This document shows positions 57,181 through 64,000 of a stretch of DNA of 64,000 nucleotides, one piece after another (position 1 is the stretch's first letter; each line of letters starts with the position of its first letter). Below the pieces are notes generated by a model. It was not told the origin of the DNA. It did not search any database and saw only the letters and a program-made list of their open reading frames with translations. This stretch comes from Burkholderiales bacterium GJ-E10 (GTDB lineage Bacteria; Pseudomonadota; Gammaproteobacteria; Burkholderiales; Burkholderiaceae_F). The stretch is taken from contig AP014683.1 in the NCBI GenBank assembly GCA_000828975.1, forward strand, positions 821,520-885,519, written 5' to 3'. The position numbers and the translations under genes are program-made.

Positions 57181-57221
57181 GGCTTTGCAAATGCAAGAAA
57201 ATTTCTTCAATTTGCAGAGCC
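57181..57221. repeat. 41-base AT-rich inverted repeat (20-base arms) between lpxO and the ACP gene
   Basis: Arms 57181-57200 and 57202-57221 pair around a single base (57201), with only two mismatches and one G-T pair. The inner part is AAGAAA/TTTCTT, the outer part TGCAAAT/ATTTGCA, closed by GGC/GCC. It starts two bases after the lpxO stop and is strikingly AT-rich for this genome. It may be a terminator for lpxO, an operator for the promoter directly downstream (-10 at 57255), or both. Confidence 0.75.
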
Positions 57222-57232
57222 GGGCGTTCCGC

Positions 57233-57260
57233 GTGGCAAGCTGATCGGGTCTTCTATAAT
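57233..57260 (+). promoter_or_regulatory. promoter for the ACP-YdcF-cysC group
   Basis: A consensus -10 box TATAAT (57255-57260) has GTGGCA (57233-57238) 16 bases upstream as a fair -35 box. Transcription would begin near 57267, about 28 bases before the TTG start of the ACP gene. Confidence 0.55.
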
Positions 57261-57294
57261 CCTCCGGCTGTACCTGACGTTCCGGAGCAATGGA

Positions 57295-57558
57295 TTGGAC
57301 CTCGACGTGCGCGTGATCGAATCGCTGGAATCGGCCCTGCACATCCCGCTGGACCGAAGCCGGATCCGCCCGGAAACCCCGTTGATGGGGGCGATTCCGG
57401 AATTCGACTCGATGGCCGCGGTCGCCCTGCTCACCACGCTGGAAGAGCGATTCGGGTTCACCATCGCGGACGATGAGTTCGATGGCGCGACGTTCGCGAC
57501 CTTCGGCAGCCTCAACGCCTTCGTGCAGGGGAAACTCGACGCCCTTTCGCGCGGTTAG
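57295..57558 (+). CDS. acyl carrier protein-like phosphopantetheine-binding protein
   Basis: This 87-residue acidic four-helix protein contains EFDSMAAVALL, where the Ser of DSM is the expected phosphopantetheine site, followed by LEERFGFTIADDEFDGATFATFGSL. It starts at TTG 57295 with GGAG about 7 bases upstream; a GTG four codons later is an alternative. Acyl carrier proteins of this kind, paired with an acyl-CoA ligase, are common in exosortase A/exopolysaccharide loci, and the genes at 59-64 kb belong to that type. The acyl group and its target are unknown. Confidence 0.85.
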   Translation: MDLDVRVIESLESALHIPLDRSRIRPETPLMGAIPEFDSMAAVALLTTLEERFGFTIADDEFDGATFATFGSLNAFVQGKLDALSRG

Positions 57559-57567
57559 CGGGGGGCG

Positions 57568-58386
57568 ATGCAATCCGACTGGGTCATTGCGCTGCGCGAA
57601 TCGGCGCATGTCTTCCTGGTGCCGCCGGGACCGCTCCTGCTGCTGCTGGTCGCGGGCCTGCTCCTGCTGCGCCGTAAACCCAAAGCGGGCCGCGCGCTCC
57701 TGTGGACCGGGACGCTGCTCTTCCTTGCGCTGTCGCTCGCCCCGGTGAGCCGCGCGCTCACCGATCTGGCCGGCGACTATCGGCCGCTGCGGCTTGCCGA
57801 TGCGCGCGCGGCACAGGCGATCGTGGTTCTTGCCGGCGAAGCGCGCTCCGCACCCGAAGATCGAATCTGGGCGCCGGACCCCGGAAAGCCGGAACCGTTC
57901 GAGGACACCGTGGGCGACCTCACGCTGACGCGCCTGCGCTACGGCGTGCTGCTGGCGAAGCGAACCGGCCTGCCGATGCTCTTCACCGGCGGCGAGGGCG
58001 GGCTGCACCATCGCGCGCTGGCCGAACTCATGCAGCAAAGGGCGATCGGCGACTATGGGGTCGGTGCGCACTGGCTCGAGACGCGCTCCCGCAACACCCG
58101 CGAGAATGCCCAGCTTTCCGCGCCCATCCTGCGTGCTGCTGGGGTGCGGACCATCGTGCTGGTCACCGACGACAACCACATGCGCCGGGCGTTGCGCGAA
58201 TTCGCGGCCACCGGGCTGCGGGCGATCCCGGCGCCGGTGCGCATCCCGTCGCCGATCTTCTCCGGGCGCTGGTCGAAGAATCTGCGACCCGGCTTCGGCG
58301 CGTTCTGCAGCAGTTCGCTCGCGATCTACGAACTGCTGGGGCAGGCGGCGCAGATCCTCAGCCCGCCGCCGGACCGAGCCCGCTGA
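57568..58386 (+). CDS. YdcF/ElyC/SanA family (DUF218) membrane protein
   Basis: This 272-residue protein has two N-terminal membrane helices (about 17-35 and 43-60), then a DUF218 domain: AQAIVVLAGEAR, GLPMLFTGGEG, ETRSRNTRENAQLSAPIL, and VLVTDDNHMRRA where the family has a conserved His-Met-x-R. Relatives affect envelope assembly, including enterobacterial common antigen and peptidoglycan precursor recycling, but no reaction is firmly known. It starts 9 bases after the ACP stop behind GGGGGG, so the two are co-transcribed. Confidence 0.85.
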   Translation: MQSDWVIALRESAHVFLVPPGPLLLLLVAGLLLLRRKPKAGRALLWTGTLLFLALSLAPVSRALTDLAGDYRPLRLADARAAQAIVVLAGEARSAPEDRIWAPDPGKPEPFEDTVGDLTLTRLRYGVLLAKRTGLPMLFTGGEGGLHHRALAELMQQRAIGDYGVGAHWLETRSRNTRENAQLSAPILRAAGVRTIVLVTDDNHMRRALREFAATGLRAIPAPVRIPSPIFSGRWSKNLRPGFGAFCSSSLAIYELLGQAAQILSPPPDRAR

Positions 58387-58479
58387 TCGATCTTTTTCGG
58401 GCACGGCATTTGCGCTACGCTGGGCGTACCTCGGAAAAAGCAGGAGATTGCGCGCGATGTTCCGGATCCCGGCCCGCCG

Positions 58480-59043
58480 ATGACTGCCCCCAGCGTGACC
58501 CGCGAAGACCGGGAGCGGCTCAACGGCCACCGCGGGCGGGTGGTGTGGTTCACCGGCCTCTCCGGCTCGGGCAAATCCTCCCTGGCCAATGCCCTGGCGG
58601 TCGCCCTGCATGCGCGGGGACGCCGCACCTACGTGCTGGATGGCGACGTGGTTCGGCAGGGATTGAGCCGGGATCTCGGCTTCACCGAAGCGGACCGGGC
58701 GGAGAACATCCGGCGGATCGCCGAAGTCGCCCGGCTCATGATGGATGCCGGACTCATCGTCATCACCGCCTTCATCTCGCCCTTCCACCGTGAGCGGGAG
58801 ATGGCCCGGCAGTGCGTCGGCGCCGGCGATTTCATCGAGGTCTACGTCGACACGCCGCTCGCCGTCTGCGAGCGGCGCGACCCCAAGGGGCTCTATCGCA
58901 AGGCCCGCAGCGGCGAACTGGCGAACATGACCGGCATCGACAGCCCGTATGAACCGCCGGAGGCGCCGCGGCTCGCCCTGCGGACCGACGGGGTCGCGCT
59001 CGAACGCAACGTCGATGAACTGCTGAAGGTCTTGGGGGCGTAA
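58480..59043 (+). CDS. cysC: adenylyl-sulfate (APS) kinase
   Basis: This enzyme phosphorylates APS to PAPS, the universal sulfuryl donor. It has 187 residues: P-loop GLSGSGKSS (about 26-34), [39 protein letters not shown], and [27 protein letters not shown]. It is a stand-alone kinase, not fused to CysN, and no sulfate-assimilation gene is nearby. Lying among polysaccharide genes, it may supply PAPS for sulfated exopolysaccharide; that is inference, and no sulfotransferase is in the window. A 93-base gap separates it from the YdcF gene. Confidence 0.92.
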   Translation: MTAPSVTREDRERLNGHRGRVVWFTGLSGSGKSSLANALAVALHARGRRTYVLDGDVVRQGLSRDLGFTEADRAENIRRIAEVARLMMDAGLIVITAFISPFHREREMARQCVGAGDFIEVYVDTPLAVCERRDPKGLYRKARSGELANMTGIDSPYEPPEAPRLALRTDGVALERNVDELLKVLGA

Positions 59044-59075
59044 GGAAAGGAGTGCGCCCTGTCATCGAAATTCGC

Positions 59076-59105
59076 TTGAAAGTACGGTACAAAACAGCGG
59101 ATAAT
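59076..59105 (+). promoter_or_regulatory. sigma-70-type promoter of the secretion ATPase-export operon
   Basis: TTGAAA (59076-59081) and GATAAT (59100-59105) each match 5 of 6 consensus bases and are spaced by 18 bases. The predicted start is near 59112, with a 72-base leader before the ATG at 59184. Confidence 0.55.
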
Positions 59106-59106
59106 C

Positions 59107-59128
59107 CCCGGTTGCCATGCAATCCGGG
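59107..59128 (+). promoter_or_regulatory. hairpin/operator-like palindrome at the predicted transcription start
   Basis: CCCGGTTGC, loop CAT, GCAA, one bulged T, CCGGG. It directly follows the -10 box, so it could be a repressor site or a 5' hairpin in the leader RNA. Confidence 0.4.
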
Positions 59129-59183
59129 CTGCTAGTCTCGCCGCAGACTTCTTTTCCGCGGGTTTCGCGACCGCATAACCGCC

Positions 59184-60269
59184 ATGTACGAAGCCTATTT
59201 CGGTCTCAGCGCCAGCCCGTTCCAGCTCAACCCTGACCCCACGTTCCTGTTCGAGAGCAAGGGGCACCGCCGCGCCTATTCGTATCTGCAGTACGGCGCG
59301 TTCCAGGGCGAGGGGTTCATCGTCGTCACGGGGGAGGTCGGTGCGGGCAAGACCACCCTGGTGCGCGCGCTGCTGCGCGAGATCGATTCCAAGCGGGTGG
59401 TGGCGGCCCAGCTCGTCAGCACCCAGCTCGAAGCCGACGATCTGCTGCGCTCCGTGGCGATCGCCTTCGGCCTGCCCGCAAAATCGACCGGCAAGGCCGA
59501 ACTGCTGGCGGAAATCGAGTCCTTTCTGCTCTCGCTCATCACGCTTGGCCAGCGGGCGCTGCTGGTCGTCGACGAGGCGCAGAATCTGAGTCCGCGGGCG
59601 ATGGAAGAACTGCGGATGCTGTCCAATTTTCAGTTGGGTCAGCACGCCTTGCTGCAAAGCTTTCTCGTTGGCCAGCCCGAGCTGCGCGACATGCTGCGCA
59701 CGCCCGCGCTGCGGCAATTGCGCCAGCGCATCACCGCCTCGTATCACCTTGGTCCGATGGAAGAGGCGGAAACCCGGGCATATGTGGAACATCGTTTGCG
59801 CAAGACCGGGTGGCGCGGTGATCCGGCGTGGGACGACGCGGCGTTCCCGGCCTTGCATGCCGCCACCGGCGGCTTGCCGCGACGGATCAATGCGCTGTGC
59901 AACCGGGTGCTGCTGGCGGCGTATTTGGGCGAGAGCCATCGCATCACGGCCGCGGACATCGCCGCGGTGGAAGAGGAGCTGCGGCAGGAACTGGGGATGG
60001 ACCCGTTCGGGACGGTTGCCGCCGACGAGGACGACACGTTCGGCCGCGATGGCGGGGCGGCGCGCCAATCCCCGGCGGCGATCGTCGCCCGGTTGGATCG
60101 CATCGAACAGAGCATCGCGGTGTTGACCGAGATCGTGCGCGGAGGCATGCATGGAATCGCCGCAGAGGCTCCCCGATCGATGCCACAGCGCATCGGCGGC
60201 ATCGTGCCGGGTTCGGGCAAGGGTCCGATGCTGGGCCTGGTCACGCGGCGGCGGATCCGCGGGGTTTGA
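59184..60269 (+). CDS. XrtA/PEP-CTERM-associated secretion ATPase (ExeA/GspA-like AAA)
   Basis: This 361-residue AAA-type ATPase begins MYEAYFGLSASPFQLNPDP, the hallmark of the ExeA-like ATPase in PEP-CTERM/exopolysaccharide loci. The P-loop is GEVGAGKTT (50-58) and Walker B is LLVVDEAQNLS; sensor and lid regions follow with GLPRRINALCNRVLLAA. About 60 C-terminal residues are low-complexity. It is probably cytoplasmic and linked to polysaccharide secretion or its control; the mechanism is not established. It has its own promoter and heads a run with the tyrosine kinase, export lipoprotein and chain-length genes. Confidence 0.9.
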   Translation: MYEAYFGLSASPFQLNPDPTFLFESKGHRRAYSYLQYGAFQGEGFIVVTGEVGAGKTTLVRALLREIDSKRVVAAQLVSTQLEADDLLRSVAIAFGLPAKSTGKAELLAEIESFLLSLITLGQRALLVVDEAQNLSPRAMEELRMLSNFQLGQHALLQSFLVGQPELRDMLRTPALRQLRQRITASYHLGPMEEAETRAYVEHRLRKTGWRGDPAWDDAAFPALHAATGGLPRRINALCNRVLLAAYLGESHRITAADIAAVEEELRQELGMDPFGTVAADEDDTFGRDGGAARQSPAAIVARLDRIEQSIAVLTEIVRGGMHGIAAEAPRSMPQRIGGIVPGSGKGPMLGLVTRRRIRGV

Positions 60270-60314
60270 CATGGGTTTGGGCAATCGCCGGCAGGCAATC
60301 TTCGGGAAGCATTC

Positions 60315-61322
60315 ATGAGCATCATCGAACAAGCCGCCCGCCGCATGGAAGCGTTGCGGCGGGCCGGGGTGCAGCCGGGGTCGCCCGTGGCCGGCCTGGC
60401 CGGCGGTGCGGATTCCGGCGCGCCATCCAGCGCGGCAGGCCGCAACGGAAGTGCGACGGAAGTCCGGCCGGCCGGAGTGGATCGCCCGCCCGCCGTTTCG
60501 AATCCGGCCGCTGCGGGGCATGCCGCGGCGCCGGTGCGCCATGACCAGGACGGCAGGCGCAGCGTGGAAATCGACTTCGCCCGCGCGGCCGCAAACGGCT
60601 TTCTGACGCCCAATGTCGCACGCAACCGTCTTGCCGACGAATTCCGCACCGCCAAGCACGGTCTGCTGCAGAACATCCGCGGCCAGTCGGCGGCCGTCGT
60701 CAAGCGCGCCAACTGCATCATGGTCACCAGCGCGCTGCCCGGCGAGGGCAAGACGTTCTCCAGCGTGAACCTCGCGCTGTCGCTGGCCCGTGAGGTCGAT
60801 CTGCGGACGCTGCTCGTCGATGCCGACGTGCTCAATCCCAGCGTGCTCAATCGCCTCGGACTGGCGGCCGAGCGCGGCTTGCTCGACCTCATCACCGACC
60901 CGGATCTGGCGCTCGACGATCTGGTCCTGCGCACCAACATTGACAAACTCAGCCTGCTGCCTGCGGGCACGGCGAGCGAACAGTCGACCGAACTGCTGGC
61001 CAGCGACGCGATGGACCGCCTGGTCGACAACCTGGCGACCTACGACCCGAACCGGGTGGTGGTCTTCGATGCGCCCCCGCTGCTCGTCGCGCCGGAGACG
61101 CGCCAGCTGGCGGCGCACGTCGGGCAGATCGTGCTGGTGGTCGAGGCGCAGCGCACGCCGCGTTCGGCGGTGGCCGCGGCGATCGAGACCATCAAGGACC
61201 GGCCGGTGGTGATGACCTTGCTCAACAAGGCGCGGGCCGGGGCGGGCAAGCGGTACGGCTATGGGTATGGCTATGGCTATGGCTATGGGAAGTCCCGCCG
61301 GGAGGACGCCGCCGCGGCCTAG
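60315..61322 (+). CDS. XrtA-associated tyrosine autokinase (BY-kinase) with a Tyr-Gly repeat tail
   Basis: This 335-residue protein begins MSIIEQAARRMEALRRAG, typical of the autokinase in exosortase loci. A variable Ala/Pro-rich linker follows (about 20-85). The BY-kinase domain has Walker A SALPGEGKTFSS (139-150), Walker A' LLVDAD (166-171) and VVVFDAPPLL. The C-terminal tail holds six consecutive Tyr-Gly pairs (about 314-325), an unusually regular form of the tyrosine cluster these kinases autophosphorylate. It lacks a membrane domain, so it should work with the chain-length protein encoded two genes downstream, as in split Wzc systems. Confidence 0.92.
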   Translation: MSIIEQAARRMEALRRAGVQPGSPVAGLAGGADSGAPSSAAGRNGSATEVRPAGVDRPPAVSNPAAAGHAAAPVRHDQDGRRSVEIDFARAAANGFLTPNVARNRLADEFRTAKHGLLQNIRGQSAAVVKRANCIMVTSALPGEGKTFSSVNLALSLAREVDLRTLLVDADVLNPSVLNRLGLAAERGLLDLITDPDLALDDLVLRTNIDKLSLLPAGTASEQSTELLASDAMDRLVDNLATYDPNRVVVFDAPPLLVAPETRQLAAHVGQIVLVVEAQRTPRSAVAAAIETIKDRPVVMTLLNKARAGAGKRYGYGYGYGYGYGKSRREDAAAA

Positions 61323-61344
61323 ACTGGCGGGGGTCGGGGGAATC

Positions 61345-61410
61345 GGGCAGAAGGCACGGGCCGGAACGCAAGGGCAGAAAGCAGGGGCAGAAAGCGGGGG
61401 CAGAGCGCGG
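61345..61410 (+). repeat. degenerate 13-bp tandem repeat in the kinase-export gap
   Basis: Four imperfect copies of GGGCAGAAAGCGG begin at 61345, 61372, 61385 and 61398 in the 195-base gap between the kinase and export genes. A related run (GGGCAAAAAGCGGGGGC) occurs at 46542, ahead of the GGDEF gene. No function is apparent. Confidence 0.6.
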
Positions 61411-61517
61411 CGGGCGCTTGGCAGCATTGCGCGAAGCCCCGCCGTTGGATTACAAACGTGGTTTTCGTGGCGGCAATCCTGAAGATGCCGTCGAATCGGG
61501 GGAGTAGGGGGAAGACT

Positions 61518-62135
61518 ATGGGTGCGTACTTGCGCAAGCAGGGGAAATTGCTGTGCTGCGGCCTGGCGGCCGTGATCATGCTGGCCGCTTGCAGCTCGAT
61601 GCCGCAGGCGCCGGCCACCGCGGCCTCGCCGAACTACCAATACCTGATCGGGCCGCAGGACAAGATCAACGTCATCGTCTGGCGCAATCCGGAGCTGTCG
61701 TTCGTCGGGCCGGTGCGGCCGGACGGCAAGATCTCGATCCCGCTGGTCAACGACCTGCCGGCGGTCGGGCGCACTTCGACCCAACTGTCGGCGGACATCG
61801 AGCGCGCGCTGAGCCGCTACATCCGCGACCCGGTGGTGACGGTGGTCGTGACGTCCTTTTCCGGACCGTACGATCAGCAGATCCGGGTGATCGGCCAGGC
61901 TGCGCACCCGATGGCGGTGCCCTACCGGCAGAACATGACCCTGCTCGACGTCATGATCGCCGTCGGTGGCCTGACCGATTTCGCCGCCGGCAATCGCGCG
62001 GTGCTGGTGCGCGGCTCCGAGCATGACAAGAGCTACCACGTGCGCTTGAACGACCTGATCAAGCACGGCGACATCTCGGCCAACGTCGACGTCCTGCCCG
62101 GCGACATCCTGATCATTCCGCAAAGCTGGTTCTGA
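61518..62135 (+). CDS. XrtA-type exopolysaccharide export lipoprotein (Wza/polysaccharide_export family)
   Basis: This 205-residue protein has a signal peptide ending in the lipobox LAAC (Cys25). The mature part begins NYQYLIGPQDKINVIVWRNPELS, a polysaccharide-export domain, followed by a SLBB-like part (IRVIGQAAHPMAVPYRQNMTLLDVMIAVGGLTDFAAGN) and PGDILIIPQSWF. This is the short export protein of exosortase A loci, expected in the outer membrane or periplasm. ATG 61518 was chosen because AGGGGGAAG lies just upstream; an earlier in-frame GTG has none. Confidence 0.92.
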   Translation: MGAYLRKQGKLLCCGLAAVIMLAACSSMPQAPATAASPNYQYLIGPQDKINVIVWRNPELSFVGPVRPDGKISIPLVNDLPAVGRTSTQLSADIERALSRYIRDPVVTVVVTSFSGPYDQQIRVIGQAAHPMAVPYRQNMTLLDVMIAVGGLTDFAAGNRAVLVRGSEHDKSYHVRLNDLIKHGDISANVDVLPGDILIIPQSWF

Positions 62136-62149
62136 AAGACGATCCTGTC

Positions 62150-63715
62150 GTGGACGACATCCTTGGTCCCGTATTGAGCCAGTTGCGCGCCATGTGGAGC
62201 CGGCGCTGGGCCGGCCTGCTGGTGGCGTGGATCGTGGCGGCGGTGGCGGCCGCCGCCGTCTGGCGCGTCCCCGAGCGCTGGGAGGCCGACGCGCGGGTCT
62301 ACGTCGACACCCAGACGGTGCTGCGGCCGCTGCTCAGCGGACTGGCGGTGCAGCCGGACGTCGACCAGATGGTGTCGATCCTCGCGCGGACCCTGATCAC
62401 CCGGCCCAACCTCGAAAAGCTGATCGGGATGGCGAAGCTCGTTCCTCCGGGCGCGAATCAGCAGGTCTTCGACCGGATGGTCGAACAGCTCCAGGCCGGG
62501 ATCCAGATCGCGCCGGCGGGCGACCGGGATCTCTATCTGATCAGCTATCGGGACACCGATCCGCAGCGCGCCAAGCAGGTCGTGCAGAGCCTCGTCGAGT
62601 TGTTCATCAGTTCGACCGCCGGCGGCAAGCGGCGCGACAGCGAGCAGGCGCGCGCCTTCATCGACGAGCAGATCGCCGAGTACGAGAAGAAGCTCGAAGA
62701 CGCGGAGAACCGGGTCAAGGAGTTCAAGCTCAAGAACTTCGGGTACAGTGGCATGGCGGTCAAGGATCGCTACGCCCAGCTTTCCCTGCTGTCGGATGAG
62801 TTGACCAAGGCCCGCATGGACCTGCATGCGGCGCAGGATGCGCGCGATGCGATTCAGCGCCAGTTGAGCGGCCAGGATCCGGTGCTCTTGACCGAAGTCG
62901 CGCCGACGCCGGGGTTCGGCGGCACGTCCGAGTGGGATGCGCGGCTCGATACCCTGCACAAGCAGCTCGACGACCTCACCCGGCGCTACACCGACAGCTA
63001 CCCCGACGTGGTCGAGACCAAGCGCCTGATCGCGCGCATCGAAGCCGAGAAGAAGGCCGCGCAGGCCAAGCGGCTGGCCCAGCTCGGCGTTTCGGCCTCG
63101 CACATCAGTCCGCCGGCGACCAACCCGGTTTACCAGCAACTGCAGGTTGCCCTGGGCGAGTCGGACGCCATGGTGGCCAGCCTGCAGTCGCGTGCCAATG
63201 ATCTCGAGGGGCAGTTGAACCAGCTCCGGGCGACGGCCGTGCATGCGCCGGAGGTGGAAGCGGAAATGTCCAAGCTCAACCGCGACTATGACGTCCTCCG
63301 GCACAACTACGATGCGCTGGTGCAGCGCCGCGAGCAGGCGGCGATTTCGGAGGATGTCGACGCCAATGCCCAGATGGCGGTGTTCCGGGTGATCGATCCG
63401 CCGCACGTCCTGCGCAAACCGGTGTTCCCCGGCCACGTTGCCCTGGCGGCGCTGGCGCTGCTGGCGTCGCTCGGGGCGGGGGTCGTCGTGTCGTTCGGCT
63501 TGACGCAGGTGTTCCCGCGGGTGGAAAGCGCGGCGGATCTGCGGCAGCTGACCGGCGGATTGCCCATGCTGGGCACGATCTCGATGCTCGTCGATGCGCG
63601 CCGGCAGCGCCGCGAACGCGTTGGCGTGCTGGCATTCGTCGGCGCGCTCGGTGGGCTGTTTTTCGTTTCCGGAGTCTGGATCGTATGGATGGTGATGCAT
63701 CCGGCCGTGGTGTGA
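62150..63715 (+). CDS. XrtA-type polysaccharide chain-length determinant (Wzz/GumC-like)
   Basis: This 521-residue inner-membrane protein has membrane helices near residues 21-38 and about 430-450. The N-terminal Wzz motif region contains ARVYVDTQTVLRPLLSGLAVQ. Long coiled-coil stretches include DEQIAEYEKKLEDAENRVKEF and the segment around SLQSRANDLEGQLNQLRA. A third hydrophobic stretch (GGLFFVSGVWIVWMV) ends the protein. It carries no kinase domain; the separate autokinase supplies that role. It starts at GTG 62150, 14 bases after the export gene stop, without a strong Shine-Dalgarno sequence. Confidence 0.92.
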   Translation: MDDILGPVLSQLRAMWSRRWAGLLVAWIVAAVAAAAVWRVPERWEADARVYVDTQTVLRPLLSGLAVQPDVDQMVSILARTLITRPNLEKLIGMAKLVPPGANQQVFDRMVEQLQAGIQIAPAGDRDLYLISYRDTDPQRAKQVVQSLVELFISSTAGGKRRDSEQARAFIDEQIAEYEKKLEDAENRVKEFKLKNFGYSGMAVKDRYAQLSLLSDELTKARMDLHAAQDARDAIQRQLSGQDPVLLTEVAPTPGFGGTSEWDARLDTLHKQLDDLTRRYTDSYPDVVETKRLIARIEAEKKAAQAKRLAQLGVSASHISPPATNPVYQQLQVALGESDAMVASLQSRANDLEGQLNQLRATAVHAPEVEAEMSKLNRDYDVLRHNYDALVQRREQAAISEDVDANAQMAVFRVIDPPHVLRKPVFPGHVALAALALLASLGAGVVVSFGLTQVFPRVESAADLRQLTGGLPMLGTISMLVDARRQRRERVGVLAFVGALGGLFFVSGVWIVWMVMHPAVV

Positions 63716-64000
63716 TGGGCGGTCGAATCCATATGACGGATACGGGGACGCGGCGCGGTCCCATCGACTTTCCGAAATCCCGCAGCCGTGCCGGGACGCT
63801 GATGGCGGCACTGCTGGCCGCGGGCGCGATGCCGGGTACGGCCCATGGGGCGGATACGGGAAGCAGCAGCGGCTTTTTGCAGACTTCGATCCAGGCGCAG
63901 GAAACCTATACCAGCAACGCCTATTTCGGCTTCCAGCCTGGTTCGCGTCCGGATTGGATCACGCAGATCACGCCCTCGCTCGTCGCCAACAAGACCGACC
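63715..64000 (+). CDS. PEP-CTERM-system-associated outer-membrane beta-barrel protein, N-terminal part only
   Basis: The frame opens at an ATG overlapping the chain-length gene stop (TGATG) and runs off the window; 95 residues are visible. A positively charged start is followed by a signal-like segment (LMAALLAAGAMPGTAHG). The mature part begins SSGFLQTSIQAQETYTSNAYFG... WITQITPSLVAN, similar to the predicted beta-barrel proteins that accompany exosortase A exopolysaccharide genes. An ATG at 63733 is an alternative start. Its position directly after the chain-length gene supports the call; most of the protein is outside the window. Confidence 0.7.
   Translation, partial: MGGRIHMTDTGTRRGPIDFPKSRSRAGTLMAALLAAGAMPGTAHGADTGSSSGFLQTSIQAQETYTSNAYFGFQPGSRPDWITQITPSLVANKTD

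Noticed and set aside
57181..57221. A plain rho-independent terminator after lpxO
   Set aside because: The stem is long but is followed by GGGCG, not a T-run; it is kept as an inverted repeat of uncertain role.
57230..57260. A sigma-54 promoter before the ACP gene
   Set aside because: TGGCA is present but no TTGC follows at the required spacing; the sigma-70 -10 box is a far better match.
1..64000. CRISPR arrays, tRNA or rRNA genes, insertion sequences, prophage
   Set aside because: No regularly spaced repeats, cloverleaf-like segments, transposase or integrase motifs were seen. The recurring palindromes are single or paired REP-like elements without a transposase in the window.

Overview
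The window comes from a GC-rich Gram-negative chromosome, most likely a betaproteobacterium. Lipid A/Kdo/heptose genes (lpxO, waaA, waaC), an RND pump with an outer-membrane channel and an exosortase A (XrtA/PEP-CTERM)-type exopolysaccharide locus all point that way. No tRNA, rRNA, insertion sequence, phage gene or CRISPR array was seen. Genes are tightly packed, and many neighbours overlap by ATGA or GTGA. Both ends of the window cut a gene.

Layout. (1) 1-7.4 kb: the 3' part of a Pat-like acyl-CoA synthetase/GNAT acetyltransferase, a small c-type cytochrome, a PAS-PAS-GGDEF diguanylate cyclase and a P2-type cation ATPase. (2) 7.5-22 kb: a storage-polysaccharide island with galU, pgi, phosphoglucomutase, glgB, a phosphofructokinase with PPi-type signature residues, malQ, a GH57 amylase-like enzyme, glgC and glgA. 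The GT35 alpha-glucan phosphorylase lies apart at 43-45.5 kb. Together these give a complete hexose-P to ADP-glucose to glycogen to hexose-P cycle. (3) 22-31 kb: mdtABC plus an OprM/NodT channel lipoprotein in one leftward operon. (4) 31.5-40.3 kb: a rightward surface-glycan operon of three glycosyltransferases, an ABC exporter, a histidine phosphatase, UDP-glucose dehydrogenase and a UDP-glucuronate 4-epimerase-like enzyme, with a good sigma-70 promoter in an AT-rich gap. (5) 40.3-42.8 kb: waaA/waaC. (6) 45.7-47.7 kb: a Pcm-family methyltransferase and a second GGDEF protein.

(7) 47.8-55 kb: six overlapping genes hyfB-C-E-F-G-I encode a membrane complex built like group-4 [NiFe] hydrogenase/complex I. 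All four nickel-ligand cysteines of the large subunit are replaced, while the [4Fe-4S] cysteines of the small subunit remain. This matches the poorly understood Ehr (energy-converting hydrogenase-related) group and is the most interesting system here. (8) 55-64 kb: trmB, lpxO, then the start of an XrtA/PEP-CTERM-type exopolysaccharide locus: an acyl carrier protein, a YdcF-family protein, APS kinase, a secretion ATPase, a tyrosine autokinase with a (Tyr-Gly)6 tail, an export lipoprotein, a chain-length determinant and a truncated outer-membrane beta-barrel gene.

A REP-like palindrome (core CCCTCTCCCG...CGGGAGAGGG with a GGGGTGAGGG tail) recurs through the window. One copy is translated in frame inside malQ. 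Another is a perfect 28-bp palindrome that supplies the stop codon of the epimerase gene. Two more form an inverted pair upstream of hyfB. Products are inferred from motifs and recalled family knowledge; no database search was run.
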